Of a stretch of DNA of 64,000 nucleotides, positions 1 to 11,461 are shown one piece after another; the stretch's first letter is position 1; each line of letters opens with the position of its first letter. Both the position numbers and the translations under genes were made by a program. The notes beneath the pieces are model-generated. The model had not been told where the DNA came from, did no database searches, and was given only the letters and a program-made list of their open reading frames with translations. The DNA is from Arabidopsis thaliana (Eukaryota; Streptophyta; Magnoliopsida; Brassicales; Brassicaceae). The DNA is taken from the NCBI RefSeq assembly GCF_000001735.4, contig NC_003071.7, forward strand, positions 1,685,001 through 1,749,000. The letters run 5' to 3'.

Positions 1-910
1 TTAGAAGATAGTGATAACAGATTTATAAATTATAGCAGATTTAATTTGATTGACATATTTTTAATTTATTCAACCATAAATTTCATATAATTTGACAGAG
101 TTATTTTTTTGTGGATGTTTTTTAACGATAAGTGATGGCAGATTTATAATTTTGTTAAAACAATCTGGCACATTGTAACAGATTTGTTGTCAAAAAACTA
201 ATTACTAGAGTGACGTCTAACGATAACCAATTTTTTTAATGTTATGACAGACTTGTTTTATGTTATAACAGATTCTTGTAATATTACACAATATCTGTCG
301 TTTGATGGGAGATTTGTTTTCTAAAAATATAATGTTTTATGTTATGACAGAGTTGTTTTATGTTGTGACAGATAAATTTATATTACCATAAATCTGTCAT
401 TTGATGGCAGGTTTAATAAAGAATAAAATAAATTCCTGAATGACCTTTAAAATATTTTATGTTACGACAGATTTGTAATTTGAAATCCTTATGGTGGCCG
501 ATTTATAGTTTTCTGTTTCCATGATTTTTTTAATAGAATAATACTAACTATTGTAACAGTTTTTTTATTTTCAAAATCATATTATGACAGATTTAATTTT
601 TTTTTGTCAATTGTTTTTAGAAATTCTTTTAAATACCACTAAAATGAGTTTTTCCAAAAACAATACTATAATGAATTTTATTTTTCAAAAATACTACAAA
701 TCTAAAACTTAATTTAATATTCAAAACTAATTTTTACATCCTAAACACTAAACCTTACAACTAAAAACTATACCGTAAATATATATAGTCAACCCAAATA
801 TATAAAAAAATTCTATAACTTCAAAAATCAATTATGGTTTTTTTTGCATATTTTTTTGTTATATTAATATTTACAGTGGTGACAATTTTTTTTCCTTGTA
901 ATGACAGACT
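1..910. repeat. Degenerate short-motif repeat region (CAGATTTGT-like)
   Basis: About fifteen imperfect copies of a short motif near GACAGATTTGTTTTATGTTA occur, for example near 16, 45, 136, 177, 245, 265, 345, 366, 466, 585 and 902. Spacing is irregular and a few copies are inverted (ATCTGTC near 290 and 392). No coding potential is visible. The pattern resembles the motif-rich non-coding part of a DNA transposon, but I see no terminal repeats, so no family is assigned. Confidence 0.45.
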
Positions 911-2365
911 TATTAGAGAAATTACCATATTTATCACTAAAACATTAAATATCGACATCTAGGGTCAATTGGTCTTTTTACACAAAATTTGTGTTAGTAT
1001 ATTTATCCATCATTAATGAGAGTCATTTTAGTTATTATTGCCTAGTTTTGAGTCAATCTAGGCAATTTTCAGTTATAAGATATGTAACCTCACATTTCGG
1101 GGTGGCTAATGGCGAATTTAATCATGTTAAAGAAAATTACAACGTTGTCTTTCATTCAAGAAGTTTTTACCGAAAGAAAAAACCAATTTTTGACAACAAA
1201 TCAGTCAGAAATGACTCTATCCGATAGGTTTTTAAAGGATTTTGTCCCTCAATTTTAGATTCTCGAAAATCAGTAAGAAATTTTTTGTGATAGATTTTTA
1301 GTTTTTGATCATTTTTTCCAACATATTTTTGATAAAAACCGAACATATCTTTCTTGTTCTGAATCTGGTCAAAGTATGAAATATTTATTTTGTTCAAGAC
1401 ATAAAGCGAATATCTAAGTTTTGATCCACTTATTTTTTTAAGTGTATGTTCTTCACAAAATTATATTGATGAACTAAAAGTATTTTTGAATTAGAATCCT
1501 TAAGCTTGTTGCCTAAGGAATAGTGTGGAATCAGGTTTCGTGATCTCCATTGCTTCAAACAAGCCCTTCTTGCCAAAAAGGTTTGGAGAAAATTAATAAT
1601 AGGAACACCTGCATTAAAGCACCATTTATAGTGTTGTCCAAAGAGACCTCTAGAGCAAAGTGAAAAAGGCAATAGGATCACAAAATAGATTTTGATATGG
1701 TTAGTGAGATTATTGTATACCATGATTTGTCATTTCGGTATGTGAAGTATGAAAATGTTAGAGGTAGAGCGATGCAGCGAAGATACAAGATTCGAGGACG
1801 AAGATACAAGATATATTGAAGGAAAAAAAAATTCTTGGCAGACGAGACCTGATGTATTTCCAAATATCTATTATTTTTATCTTTTAATTCAGTATTATTA
1901 TTATTTTACAATATTCTATGGATTTTAGGATTTTATGCTTTTATTATATATAGCCTTTTTTGGCCTCCTATTGTATTTAGTTGTTGATTTGATTAATAAA
2001 ATGAAAGAGCTTTCGATAAGCAGTGAGAAGAGTATTCTCAAACGAAGTCTTTGAAGTCTTTGTTTATTGGAATCCATTGAACTCCAATAACATTAGAATT
2101 CCGAGCTACGATTTTCCTGCTTGAGATCCATTGATACTCGATATTACTTATGTATTCTATCCTAGAAGCTTCCGCTACGTCATAGAGATCAGATTCAAAC
2201 CAAATCAAATCCAAGTTTATAATCCATACAACACATCATATTCAAGTAGACAAGCACTCGTATATAAACAATGAACATGAAACATATTCGACAATATCAA
2301 ACTCAAGCACAACATCTTTCACAAAAACAAATCCAAAAACATAAAAACATAGATGTTTTAAGCTT
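911..2365. other. AT-rich intergenic DNA, possible LTR remnant
   Basis: No convincing gene. The stretch from about 1920 to 2110 (TATA-like sequence, an AATAAAATG polyadenylation-like signal, then a CA-ending segment followed by ATTCCGAGC) is loosely like the 3' part of a Copia LTR followed by a primer-binding site, but no pol coding sequence follows. The short ORFs here show no family similarity. Confidence 0.3.
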
Positions 2366-2602
2366 TTAACTATAAAACCGTGTCATTTCTGGGACCATGG
2401 AAGCTTTTGTCTTGTATTTAAGATAATCAAGCTTACATCCTTCTGTTAGTCCATAAAATATGGCTCGTGAAACCTCATCTTTTGCAAGGAGTTCTATAGA
2501 TTCCCAGTAGAGGGGGCACCAAAAAACCATCCCCATAACCTTGTCTACTTGCTCAACAATAATGGCTACTTCATCAGCCAGCGAGCTAGGTTTAGATCCC
2601 AT
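2366..2602 (-). CDS. Small hypothetical protein, Myb/SANT-like C-terminal helix resemblance
   Basis: A 78-residue ORF starting MGSKPSSLADEV. It has an amphipathic pattern (a V-x-M-G-M segment, then Y-W-E-S-I-E-L-L, then R-A-I-F-Y-G-L and K-L-D-Y-L) that resembles the C-terminal helical region of plant Myb/SANT-like (L10-interacting type) proteins. A splice-acceptor-like TTGCAG lies about 15 bases upstream of the ATG on the minus strand, so this may be the last exon of a gene with a non-coding first exon near 2650-2870. The N-terminal Myb/SANT part is absent, so if the homology is right this is a truncated remnant. It could also be spurious. Confidence 0.35.
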   Translation of the reverse strand: MGSKPSSLADEVAIIVEQVDKVMGMVFWCPLYWESIELLAKDEVSRAIFYGLTEGCKLDYLKYKTKASMVPEMTRFYS

Positions 2603-2852
2603 GTGTGATACAAAATCTGCAATTTTATAAGAAAAAGAAACAGATTTTAGTTTATCAAAGTATTGAGACGGATAGATCTACGGATTTTTCCAAAAACAAT
2701 AACAGTCTAAGTTCATCTAACCATAGAAACTTAAGAAAGAATTGTAGTTGAGTGAAAAACAGAACTAAGCAAGAGAGCAAAAATAAACCCGAACAAACAG
2801 ATCTGAGAGAAAAGCTGTGAGGAAGAGAACAGATTTTTTTTTGATCATACAA

Positions 2853-3232
2853 ATATTCTTTCTGATCCGATCAATACATATTTAAACATTAATTAGCGGG
2901 CCGTAGCATGAAGTGATTAGTGTAGTGGACACTGGACAGTTTAATTTGTATTTTAAGACTGAACAGAAAAAGCCTCACTACAACGAAATGTAATAAAAGA
3001 ATGGTAGTGTCTCTTCTCACACGTATGAACCACATCTTTATTTTTGTCCAGATTAGAATTTAGTAACTAACTACATCTTCTATTTGACAATTTTAACTAA
3101 CTACATCTTCTATTTGATGATTTTAGAGTATATGTAAAATACAATTAGTAACGTAATTTGTTAATTGTGGTTCAATAAGCGACAATAATCTTTTCTATAT
3201 TGAAAATCAAAATCATTAACACCAAGTTGTAT
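2853..3232. other. Intergenic, nothing recognised
   Basis: AT-rich sequence. The only feature seen is a short direct repeat (AACTAACTACATCTTCTATTTGA) near 3065 and 3094. Confidence 0.4.
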
Positions 3233-3304
3233 TAAAGATCAAATCATAACCATGTGATCTCTTCCACGATTCTTCAATTATGTTTCTAACAATTTCACCC
3301 TTTG
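3233..3304 (-). pseudogene. Relic of a ThrRS exon (duplicated fragment)
   Basis: About 60 of these bases match the threonyl-tRNA synthetase exon at 14746-14816 almost exactly. The shared run includes the bases around TTCCACGATTCTTCAATTAT and continues through TTTCTAACAATT. A short internal deletion replaces the segment after AACCATGT. The fragment sits just upstream of the first F-box gene. The sequence after it (near 3345, CTGTCAATTTCAGTAATT) resembles sequence upstream of the third F-box gene (near 11660), so it belongs to the same duplication history. Confidence 0.7.
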
Positions 3305-3688
3305 ATGAGGGTATTCAATTTGCTGTTTCAGTAGTTTCTTTTTTTTTTCACTGTCAATTTCAGTAATTTATTTAAAAATAATTATTGCTATTCACATTGT
3401 ATTTCTCAATTAATACTATACATGTTTCTATTGGATCCTTGGTCCATGTATACGCCAACTCCGTATTTGAGTTTGTAGCTTCTGAATGTTGTACCAAAAA
3501 AGAAGAAAAAAAAACGACCAAGAGCTTTTGTATATATATTTGATATTTTAATTTGTTATATATAGTAAAATAAATGCCTCGGTAATTTCCATCAAGAGCT
3601 TTTGTATATTGGATGCTACGATCATAATATATAGTAAAATAAAAACATATCATTTACAAAAAAAAAAAAGAGGAAAACTAAAACGCAA

Positions 3689-3718
3689 AAACCCTAGTGT
3701 ATTTGATACAAAACCCTA
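3689..3718 (+). promoter_or_regulatory. Telo-boxes upstream of the first F-box gene
   Basis: Two AAACCCTA telo-box elements at 3689-3696 and 3711-3718, 55-85 bases before the ATG, followed by a TATATAAAG TATA-like sequence. The same arrangement recurs upstream of the second (7694-7701) and third (11896, 11933, 11975) copies. Telo-boxes are common in promoters active in dividing plant cells. Confidence 0.55.
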
Positions 3719-3772
3719 GTATATATAAAGAACAGAAAACCCCTCGCATGATTGGTAAAGTAGTCTGAAGAC

Positions 3773-4966
3773 ATGGAGACGTGTAACGGCTTGATGAGAA
3801 AGAATAAGAGACAAAAAGTGTCTAGAAATAGTGATTGGTCCAAGCTTTGTCCCGATGTTTTGCGGAAGATATACGAAACCTTAAGGAGCCCTGTTGATTC
3901 TCACCGCGCAAAAATCGTTTGCTCGAATTGGTATTCCGTTTGGAAAACATGCGTGAAGAGGCCTCTATGTCCACTGAGGATAATTCACCAAGGCGATTCT
4001 CCCACCGTAGGAGACGGCAACAGAAAACTCATGGGATTCTCCTACAACAGCTATTGTATGGCTAGCTCCGGAAACTGGCTCCTGATGGTTGATCGTTGTC
4101 TCAAATTCTATATTTATAACTTGTTGACGAAGGAAAGGATCGATCTTCCATCGATGGAGTCAAAAATACGTGGCGGGCAAGTAAGCTTCAAATCTAAAAG
4201 CAACAATTACAATTTTGGATACTTGGTCGGGCCTTCTCGTAAGGATGATATAGTGCCGTATGACTATGAAGCCGTTGAATGGAAAAAATCATTAGCTGTT
4301 CTGTGGGTAGACGAGACAACAGGAGATTATGCAGTTGCTTGGACTTTTATGCGACAATACTTGTTCTCATACATAAAAGGAGATTATTCTTGGTGTAATC
4401 TGAATCATAATGGGAAAAGTTTGGTTTTGTTTGATATGGCTTGTGAGAACAATAAGCTTTATTTGTTGACAATGGATCATCACATCAAGATTTTCAATTT
4501 CTATGGAGATTTTTTAACAGGAGAACAAAACCTGTATCCGTTTAACTTCGTTGAGGATCCGTCGGAATACGTTTGGAAGAGGAAGATAGTGATTCGGAGA
4601 TCAGGAGAGGTACTGATAGTCTTGAGCTTGAAAAAAAAAGTGCAAAATGAAGAGAAACTTTTGTTTTACATCTTTAAGATGAATCTTGAGAGTCGCAAGT
4701 GGGAAAGAGTTTATTGTATTGGAGATGAGATGTTGATTTTTGGTCGTGGGGTTACAGCTCTTGCTCTTGAAGATCTTGATGATGGGATAAAGAGTAATTC
4801 AATCTATTTCGTCGGCGAAGATGTTTGGCCAGATCATCAAGAACATGAGCATCGTGTTTCAAATTGCGGTTTCTTCGATATTGCCACAAGTAAGATCGAA
4901 TGGCCTAAGAAAATCTATTGTTTCATTAATCAAAATCAGTGGTTTGTTGGGGGAGTTGCTTATTAG
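3773..4966 (+). CDS. F-box protein with DUF295 domain, intact copy
   Basis: Single-exon protein of 397 residues. An F-box-like segment lies at about residues 21-62 (SDWSKLCPDVLRKIYE followed by S-x-V-D-x-H-R-A and C-x-N-W-Y-S-V-W). The rest is the DUF295 beta-propeller-like region. Family hallmarks include the LAVLWVDETTGDYAVAW block near residue 178 and the C-terminal SNCGFFDIATSKIEWPKKIY block. F-box proteins of this class are presumed substrate receptors of SCF ubiquitin ligases; no substrate can be inferred here. It is the only undamaged member of a three-copy tandem array (the others start at 7728 and 12009). The ATG chosen is the first in frame after the telo-box promoter. Probably AT2G04810. 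Confidence 0.9.
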   Translation: METCNGLMRKNKRQKVSRNSDWSKLCPDVLRKIYETLRSPVDSHRAKIVCSNWYSVWKTCVKRPLCPLRIIHQGDSPTVGDGNRKLMGFSYNSYCMASSGNWLLMVDRCLKFYIYNLLTKERIDLPSMESKIRGGQVSFKSKSNNYNFGYLVGPSRKDDIVPYDYEAVEWKKSLAVLWVDETTGDYAVAWTFMRQYLFSYIKGDYSWCNLNHNGKSLVLFDMACENNKLYLLTMDHHIKIFNFYGDFLTGEQNLYPFNFVEDPSEYVWKRKIVIRRSGEVLIVLSLKKKVQNEEKLLFYIFKMNLESRKWERVYCIGDEMLIFGRGVTALALEDLDDGIKSNSIYFVGEDVWPDHQEHEHRVSNCGFFDIATSKIEWPKKIYCFINQNQWFVGGVAY

Positions 4967-6100
4967 GCTTTATTGAATGTAGGAAGCTGATATAATTTTA
5001 TTAAAATTTCTAGTGTTATTCAATGATTTTTGAACTCTATTTATTCTTCTATATTCTAATGTTTTTCAGTTTATTGATATTTTGAATTCTATTAGTTATA
5101 TGGTTTTGATGGTAATCTCATTCGAAAATTATTTAATAGAAAGTTTAAGGATATATTTACTTGACCCTTCCAATCTTTAGAGAGGTGATGGACCATTTAT
5201 TGATTATCACCTAGACGTTAAAACGGCACCGGATTTGTCATAGGGATGCATAAAAGTTGTAGGTTCTGATTTCATTGAACAATAGAGAACAAAAAAACTG
5301 ATAAGATGGGTGATCATTAACAGAAATAAGAACAACATATGATGGATATAGAATAAGAGAAGGATTACAACGATGATTAGAAATTTGTGTAAGGTTGCAA
5401 TGATCTAAAGCTTCATTGCTTGTTTTTCTTCTTAAGCTCCTCTTTGCTATCTTACTTTCGCCTCTCCTCTGTGTGGTAGTAAGAGTTAATGTAGATATAT
5501 ATAGAAGAACCATCTTCGTGCTCTTTTATTTATTTTCAGCTTTGACACAAAAGTTTCATGATTTCACAAGTATTATATGTTATCTTTCATCTTTCAACAA
5601 AACTTCGCCAACGGTTTATACAAATTATTTAGAGTTGATTGATGCGTTGAGATTTGAAAAACAGAGTGTGTCTGGTCTAGTGTTGAATATGAGGTGGTTG
5701 TTATTTTTTTGTTGCAAGAGAAGTTTTATATGTTCCTGAATTGATTGTGATATTTATTGGTACTGCATTAAGAATCTTATATGTTCCTGAACTAGTGAAT
5801 ACTGCCAATTTTTTTATCTCCTTATGTGAAGTAAACCGTCTTTGCTCATATATTTTGGTTTCTCTTTCACTGAGCAAAGTCGATGAACTGATCAAGAGTC
5901 TCTTGGATTTGTGCTTCTGCACTTCTTAAGAGGAAGGTGTGTTGACTTTTCGACTTGTTCTTTGTGTTCTTGGATATATGTTCTTTTCGACTTTTATACT
6001 TCTTAAGAGAAAAAAAACTAGTTAACATTGTTTCTTTAGCAAGGTAGTGATTTTTTTTTTTGAGATTTAGAGATTGTGGAAAACAATTTGTATACTACCG
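4967..6100. other. Intergenic DNA between F-box gene and Helitron
   Basis: The first 180 bases are the 3' flank shared with the other F-box copies (TTTTGATGGTAATCTCATTCG followed by TTTAATAGAAAGTTTA). The rest contains only short ORFs without family features. A short direct repeat, CTTATATGTTCCTGAA-like, occurs near 5727 and 5776, and CTTCTTAAGAG occurs near 5920 and 5999. No gene is supported. Confidence 0.4.
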
Positions 6101-7151
6101 TTGGATAATGATTTTTGTTTCAAAAATAAATACATACAAGCTCTCTTTTTATAAATTTTTCCAATCATATATATGAAAGTTGACGAAGTCTCTCCATATG
6201 AGTAACACATCATCACACAAGAAAATGACATGTGTCATTCTACATTAATGAAATAAAAAGATTAACAAAACTATTTGAGGAAAAATCAAAAGTTTTTGTT
6301 GTGTTAAACCCTCCATTAATCTCACTCTTAAATAATTTTTCTAAAATATTAATAGATAAAAAATCATAAATATGCATCAAACACTATTTTTATTATACTC
6401 AACTTATTTTATTGAATTTTGTTTATTAATAGTCATTAATCCATAATGGCTAATAATTTACCTGTGTTGTAGATTTACTTTTGTTGTTGTTTAAATACTT
6501 GCTACCTAATCTCATAATAATTTAGTAATCTTACTTGGATATTTTCTAATTATTACGTTTTGTAAATATGATTTATCATATGATCTTCTTTCTTTTCATT
6601 TTTGTGCGTTCTAATAACTTGGTAACATTGACATACAATTTTTTCACGTAATGGTCCTTTGAGACGTTAAAAATACCAAAAAAAAATAAAATAAATGAGA
6701 CTCTATATGACTATATTTAAGGGATGAGATCTAAAGTGTTGACTTAAATTACTATCATATTAGGATGTGGTTGGTGTACTAGATGACGAAGGAATATATG
6801 AAATAAAGAATTGTTTGTTACAATTAAGTTAGACAAGTTTCAAACGACATAAGTAACATAACGACATACATTGGATCAATATATCATATATTATTGTTTT
6901 ATGTGTTCATGATAGTGAAAAATTAAGATAATAGATATATAAATATCCATATAGTAGTAAAAGTGATATTTCGAGTTATAGATGAATTTAATCATAAAAA
7001 CTTATAATTATATAAAATAGATATGAATTTATTAATTACATAATAACACAAACATAAAATAAAGATCAAAATCAACAAAAAAAACTATAATCATAATTTT
7101 TTTGACAACTTTAAAAACAAAAACCCATGCGTAGCATGAATGTTCATCTAG
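6100..7151 (+). mobile_element. Non-autonomous Helitron, 3' end clear, 5' end approximate
   Basis: The right end has the Helitron signature: a CATGC-GTA-GCATG hairpin at 7126-7138, ten bases later CTAG at 7148-7151, followed by T, as expected for insertion between A and T. The interior is AT-rich, non-coding and contains GACATGTGTCATTCTAC near 6228, which resembles AtREP-type Helitrons. The left end is not certain. A CTCTCTTTTTATAAA stretch near 6141 resembles a degraded 5' end but lacks a clean A/TC junction. Confidence 0.55.
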
Positions 7152-7690
7152 TTAATATTAAAGAATGGTAGAGAGCCCATGAGAAGGCTCTCACCATTGG
7201 AGATGGTCTTAGAACTTTACCTTGTCGTTTTGGCATGACATTAAATAGTGTAACTAACTTGTCATGCATTAGTTTATTTCCGTCGTTGGTGATCTCTTAT
7301 GATCTTATTTGGATTTTTAAAATAATCATTTTATTATTATTGTTATGATTTGTAGTAAAGTCCTTCTAAATCTCATCTAAAAGACTAAAACCAAGAGATT
7401 TTGTTTTGTGTGTATTAAATTAAAGACATCCTCTAAAGTCCTTTAAAGTCATTAAAGAATCTAATGCTTATAATGTTCTCAAGAAAGTTAGATTTTAAAT
7501 TACTTTTTAAATCATTAATTCAATACTTTGTTATGGTTTATATTTTTACTTTCTTTTATTGGCCGCTATCTTTTAACAATTTGCTAAAAAATGCATAGTG
7601 TTATGTTCCAAACGTAACTTAGACGAAGGTATTACTTGGTATAATAAATGAAAACCAAAACCCTTTGGTCTTATTTCATGCTTATATAAT
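7152..7690. other. Intergenic DNA upstream of the second F-box copy
   Basis: AT-rich with no ORF of note. It holds the presumed promoter of the broken second F-box copy, including the telo-box at 7694-7701 just beyond it. Confidence 0.4.
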
Positions 7691-7727
7691 TGAAAACCCT
7701 AGTGCGATCGGTGAGGTAGCCGAAACC

Positions 7728-10700
7728 ATGGACATATCTAGAAATAGTGATTGGTCCAAGCTTTACCCCGATCTTTTACGCAAGATATTAATAAAATCTT
7801 GAAGAGCCCTGTTGATTCTCACTGAGCAAAAACCGTTTGCTCAGATTGGTATTCCGTTTGGAAAACATGCTCGAAAAGGCCTCGATGTCCATTGTGGATC
7901 ATACATTATGGTGATTCTAAGACCAAACAAAGGAAAACAAAAGTCGCCGGACTCTCAAAGACAAGCTATTGTATGGCTAGCTCTGGATATTGGGGTTTGA
8001 TGGTTGATCGTCGTCTCAAATTCTATATTTTTAACTTGTTTACGAAGGAAAAGATCAATCTTACATCAATGGAGTTGAAGATCCGTGGCGATAAAGTAAG
8101 CTTCCAAGGAGGAAACAAAAACTCAAGAGTATGGATATATGGTCGGGCCTTCTGGTAAGGATTATGTGTCGTATGATGATGAGACAGATTATTGGAAAAA
8201 CTCGTTAGCTGTTTTGTGGATAAACGAGACAACAAGAGATTATGTTGTTGCTTGGACATTCAAACAAAAGTACTTGTTCTCACACAAGAAAGGAAATGGT
8301 TTCTGGTTTAATATGAATCTCAATGGAAAAAATATGGATGTTTTGGATATGGCTTGTGAGAAGAGTAAGCTTTATCTGTTCACAAGTGATTATTACATCA
8401 AGAGTTTTTATTTCTCTGAAGGTTCCCCTATAGAGGAAGAAAACCCGTATTCGAATCATCCGTTTATAATTGTGAGCAGAATGAATTCATTAATAGAATG
8501 ATTTACAATATATATAGGTTCCACATTAGGGCTTAATGCATAACTAATTACACTTATGTCCTTAATCTACACTTCTCCTTTACACACCCCCTCAAGATGG
8601 AGGCAGTTCCTTGACTCCAATCTTGTAATTGAGCTCTTGGAATCGTGGCCGATGAAGCGGTTTGGTGAGTGCATCGGCTAATTGATCTTTTGTTGAGAGA
8701 TGAGAAACGCGAAGAGCTCCAGTCTGAATGTTACCTCTAACAAAGTGATAATCAAGAGCTACATGTTTCATTTTTGAATGGAACACCGGATTGGCGCAAA
8801 GATAAGTAGCACCCATGTTGTCACAGTAAACAACTGGTGCCACAGGTAAGGAGATCCCCATTTCTGAGAGGAGAGAACATATCCACTGAAGTTCGGAGGC
8901 AGTGTTGGCTACTGCACGGTATTCGGCCTCCGTAGATGACCGCGAGAATCTTCGTTGTTTCTTTGATGACCAAGAAATGGGACTGCCACCAAAGTAAACA
9001 ATATATGCATTGGTCGAGAGGCCGTCTCCGAGATCTCCTGCCCAATCCGCATCTGAAAACGAATGAACTGTGAGTGGAGCATCAGATCGAAGGAAAATAC
9101 CATGTGATTTCGTTCCCGCAAGATATCGCAAAACTCGTTTTGCGGCCTGCCAATGTTCATCGGTTGGTTTATGCATGAACTGGGAGAGACGATTCACCAC
9201 GAAAGCAATGTCTGGGCGAGTGAAAGACAAATATTGAAGACTCCCAATAATCATGCGGTATTCTTTGGCATCGTCGAGAATCGTACCAGAGTGTAGTGAA
9301 AGCTTCGGTGTTGTAGCCATTGGCGTAGAGATTGGTTTTGCATCTAGCATGTGCGTCTTAGCCAAAAGATCTGTTATATATTTCCTTTGCATCAAGTGTA
9401 GGCCTTTCTTAGTGCGTGTTGCCTCAATACCCAAGAAATAGCTCAATGCACCAAGATCCTTTAAGGAGAATCGATCTGCAAGAGAAACATTAAAGTTTTT
9501 GACAAGCGAAGCATCTCCGGTAATGATTATGTCATCGACATACACCAAGACATAAAGATATGAATTTGCCCGCTTGTAAATGAATAACGATGTGTCAGCC
9601 AAGGAGTTCGTAAAGCCAGCAGCAAGGAGATAATTTCGGAGTTCTTGATACCATGCCCGAGGCGCCTGTTTTAGACCATAGAGAGCTTTGTTCAAGCGGC
9701 AGACATGTGTGGGGCGATCTCTATCAAGGCCAATATGATTTCGGAACAGAGGCATGACTGAGAAGAGTAAGGCCAGTCTCAACAATATGGCGATGCTTTC
9801 TCTCCGATATCCCGTTGTGTTCGGGAGTGTGTGGTGGTGTTGTAAGATGAGAGATGCCGTGTGTTGTCAAAAACGATCGCATGGCCACAAATTCACCACC
9901 ATTATCAGAATATAGGGTGCGGATTCTACACTGAAACCGGTTTTCCACTAATGCCTTGAAAGCAACAAACACTTCTTTGACTTCCGATTTTTGCTTCAGT
10001 GGATATAACCATGTATATCTAGTAAAGTGATCGACAATTACCAGATAATACTTGTAGGAATCCATTGACATAATGGGAGAAGACCACACATCGGTATAAA
10101 GATATTCAAGAGGTTGAGTGGAGGTAATTTGTGACTTTTATTGATAAGACAATCGGAACACGACCATTGTTTTTGCTGGGAATTTGAAAGTGGTAACGAA
10201 AATTGAGAGACAACAGAATTAAGAATTGGTAAAGATGGATGACCAAGCCTAGAATGCCATGACGAGAGGTCAGGAGAATAGCGATTCAGGAGAATAACTT
10301 CGTTGGGGAGCCTTCGGAATCCGTTTGGGGGAGGAAAATAGCGATTCAGAGATCAGGAGAAGTACTTATAGTCTTGAGCTTAAAGGAAATAGTGAAAAAT
10401 GAAGAGAAACTTTTGTTTTACATCTTTAAGATGAATCTTGAGAGTTACAAGTGGGAAAGAGTTTACTCTATTGGAGATGAGATGTTGATTTTTGGTCGTG
10501 GGGTTACAGTACCTCTCGCTCTTAAAGATCTTGGTCACGGAATCAAGAGTGATTCAATCTATTTCGTCGACGACGAAGATGTTTGGCCAGATCATAAAGA
10601 TTGGCCAGATTATAAAGATCATGTATCGAATTGCGGTGTCTTCGATATTGCCACAAGTAAGATCGAATGGCCTAAGAAGATCTATTTTTCCGTTAATAAA

Positions 10701-10733
10701 ACTCAGTGGTTTGTTTGGGGAGTTGCTTATTAG
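7728..10733 (+). pseudogene. Broken DUF295 F-box gene split by a Copia fragment
   Basis: Second member of the F-box array, alignable to the intact copy at 3773-4966 over its whole length. It starts ATG GAC ATA TCT AG at 7728, with shorter 5' coding sequence than its sister. Damage is multiple: a net two-base insertion near 7790-7797 (AAGATATTAATAAAATC where the sister has AAGATATACGAAACC), a TGA where the sister has CGC near 7823, further frame changes before 8139, and a Copia insertion from 8471 to about 10300. The 3' part resumes at about 10297, and its ORF 10374-10733 still encodes the C-terminal SNCGVFDIATSKIEWPKKIY block. No full-length product is possible. Confidence 0.88.
8471..10300 (-). 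mobile_element. Truncated Ty1/Copia retrotransposon with one short LTR
   Basis: Minus-strand order: GAG-pre-integrase segment (about 10260 to 10130, with a WHSRLGHPS block and CSDC zinc motif residues), integrase core (10089-9724), reverse transcriptase C-terminal half and RNase H (9702-8592, with NKALYGLKQAPRAW, YVDD and the RNase H block), a G-rich polypurine tract, then a 114-bp LTR (8471-8584, TG...CA). Gag, protease, the 5' LTR and a stretch joining integrase to reverse transcriptase are missing, and a frameshift separates pre-integrase from integrase. It is an inactive remnant inserted in antisense inside the second F-box copy. Confidence 0.88.
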
Positions 10734-10924
10734 AGAGGAGGCTATGGAGTGTAGGAGTATTCTTATATTTTGTTTTTAATGAATTCAAGTTTCCCTATAA
10801 TTCTAGTGTTATTCAATCAATTGATTTTTGAATTCTATATATGTATAAATGTTACCATGGTTTTGATGTTAGTGCTCATTCGAAAGAATTTAATAGAAAA
10901 TTCATTACAAAAAATTATGATCTA

Positions 10925-10974
10925 TGTGGTCTTTCTACTCTTACGTGAAAGTTATAGAGCAGTTCTGGTTATTT
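10925..10974 (-). pseudogene. Relic of the ThrRS 3' end behind the second F-box copy
   Basis: GTGGTCTTTCTACTCTTACG and the following GAGCAGTTCTGGTT match the start of the ThrRS final exon and its 3' flank at 13440-13482 with few changes. This places a copy of the ThrRS gene end directly downstream of the second F-box copy, as in the third (real) location, and shows that the duplicated unit extended beyond the F-box gene. Confidence 0.65.
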
Positions 10975-11460
10975 AAGGATCCCAGGATACAACCTCTATA
11001 AACTGGTTTTGCAACACTCGAAAACACAGTTCTAACAAACATAGTTTCTACGATACTCTCGAGTTTAAGACATAGAGAGGTTGTTGGAGATGTTTTACTT
11101 TCAAAATATGTGTGAACGTTCAAGTGGTGCTCTGCTAGTGTCCACAAAAACTTGAACTGTAACCTTCTTCTATAGGTTTGATATACTTAGGTTTTAATTT
11201 GTTTCTTCGCAAAATCAAAACCATGTCAAACAAAAATATAGGAGGTAGTGGGTGACTTGATACTTCAACGACTCCTATTTTTAAGGAGTTGAGGAAGCGA
11301 AGAAGACCTGTTCTTTAGCAACGTGGAGTACAGAGCGACTTGTTTCCTCTTTTCAAGACCCGACCCGACAACCACCAAAGCTCCAACGTGAGCTAGACCA
11401 TCTCTTAAACCCATTTCTTTAATTTAATTAAGCCCATTAGCTTAAGTAAAATTTTGGTCC
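10975..11460. other. Intergenic, nothing recognised
   Basis: Between ThrRS relics. No ORF or repeat that I can name. One degenerate internal inverted arrangement (ACAACCTCTATAAAC near 10989 against ATAGAGAGGTTGTTGG near 11073) may be a decayed foldback. Confidence 0.35.
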
Positions 11461-11461
11461 A

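Noticed and set aside
991-1397. Overlapping short ORFs on both strands near 1-1.4 kb
   Set aside because: No domain or signal features; composition is that of AT-rich spacer.
2655-2852. 65-codon minus-strand ORF with a hydrophobic stretch
   Set aside because: More likely the untranslated first exon or promoter of the ORF at 2366-2602; low-complexity Leu/Phe from T-rich DNA.
5238-5930. Several ORFs of 60-107 codons on both strands
   Set aside because: Mutually overlapping, no family features, no splice structure that links them.
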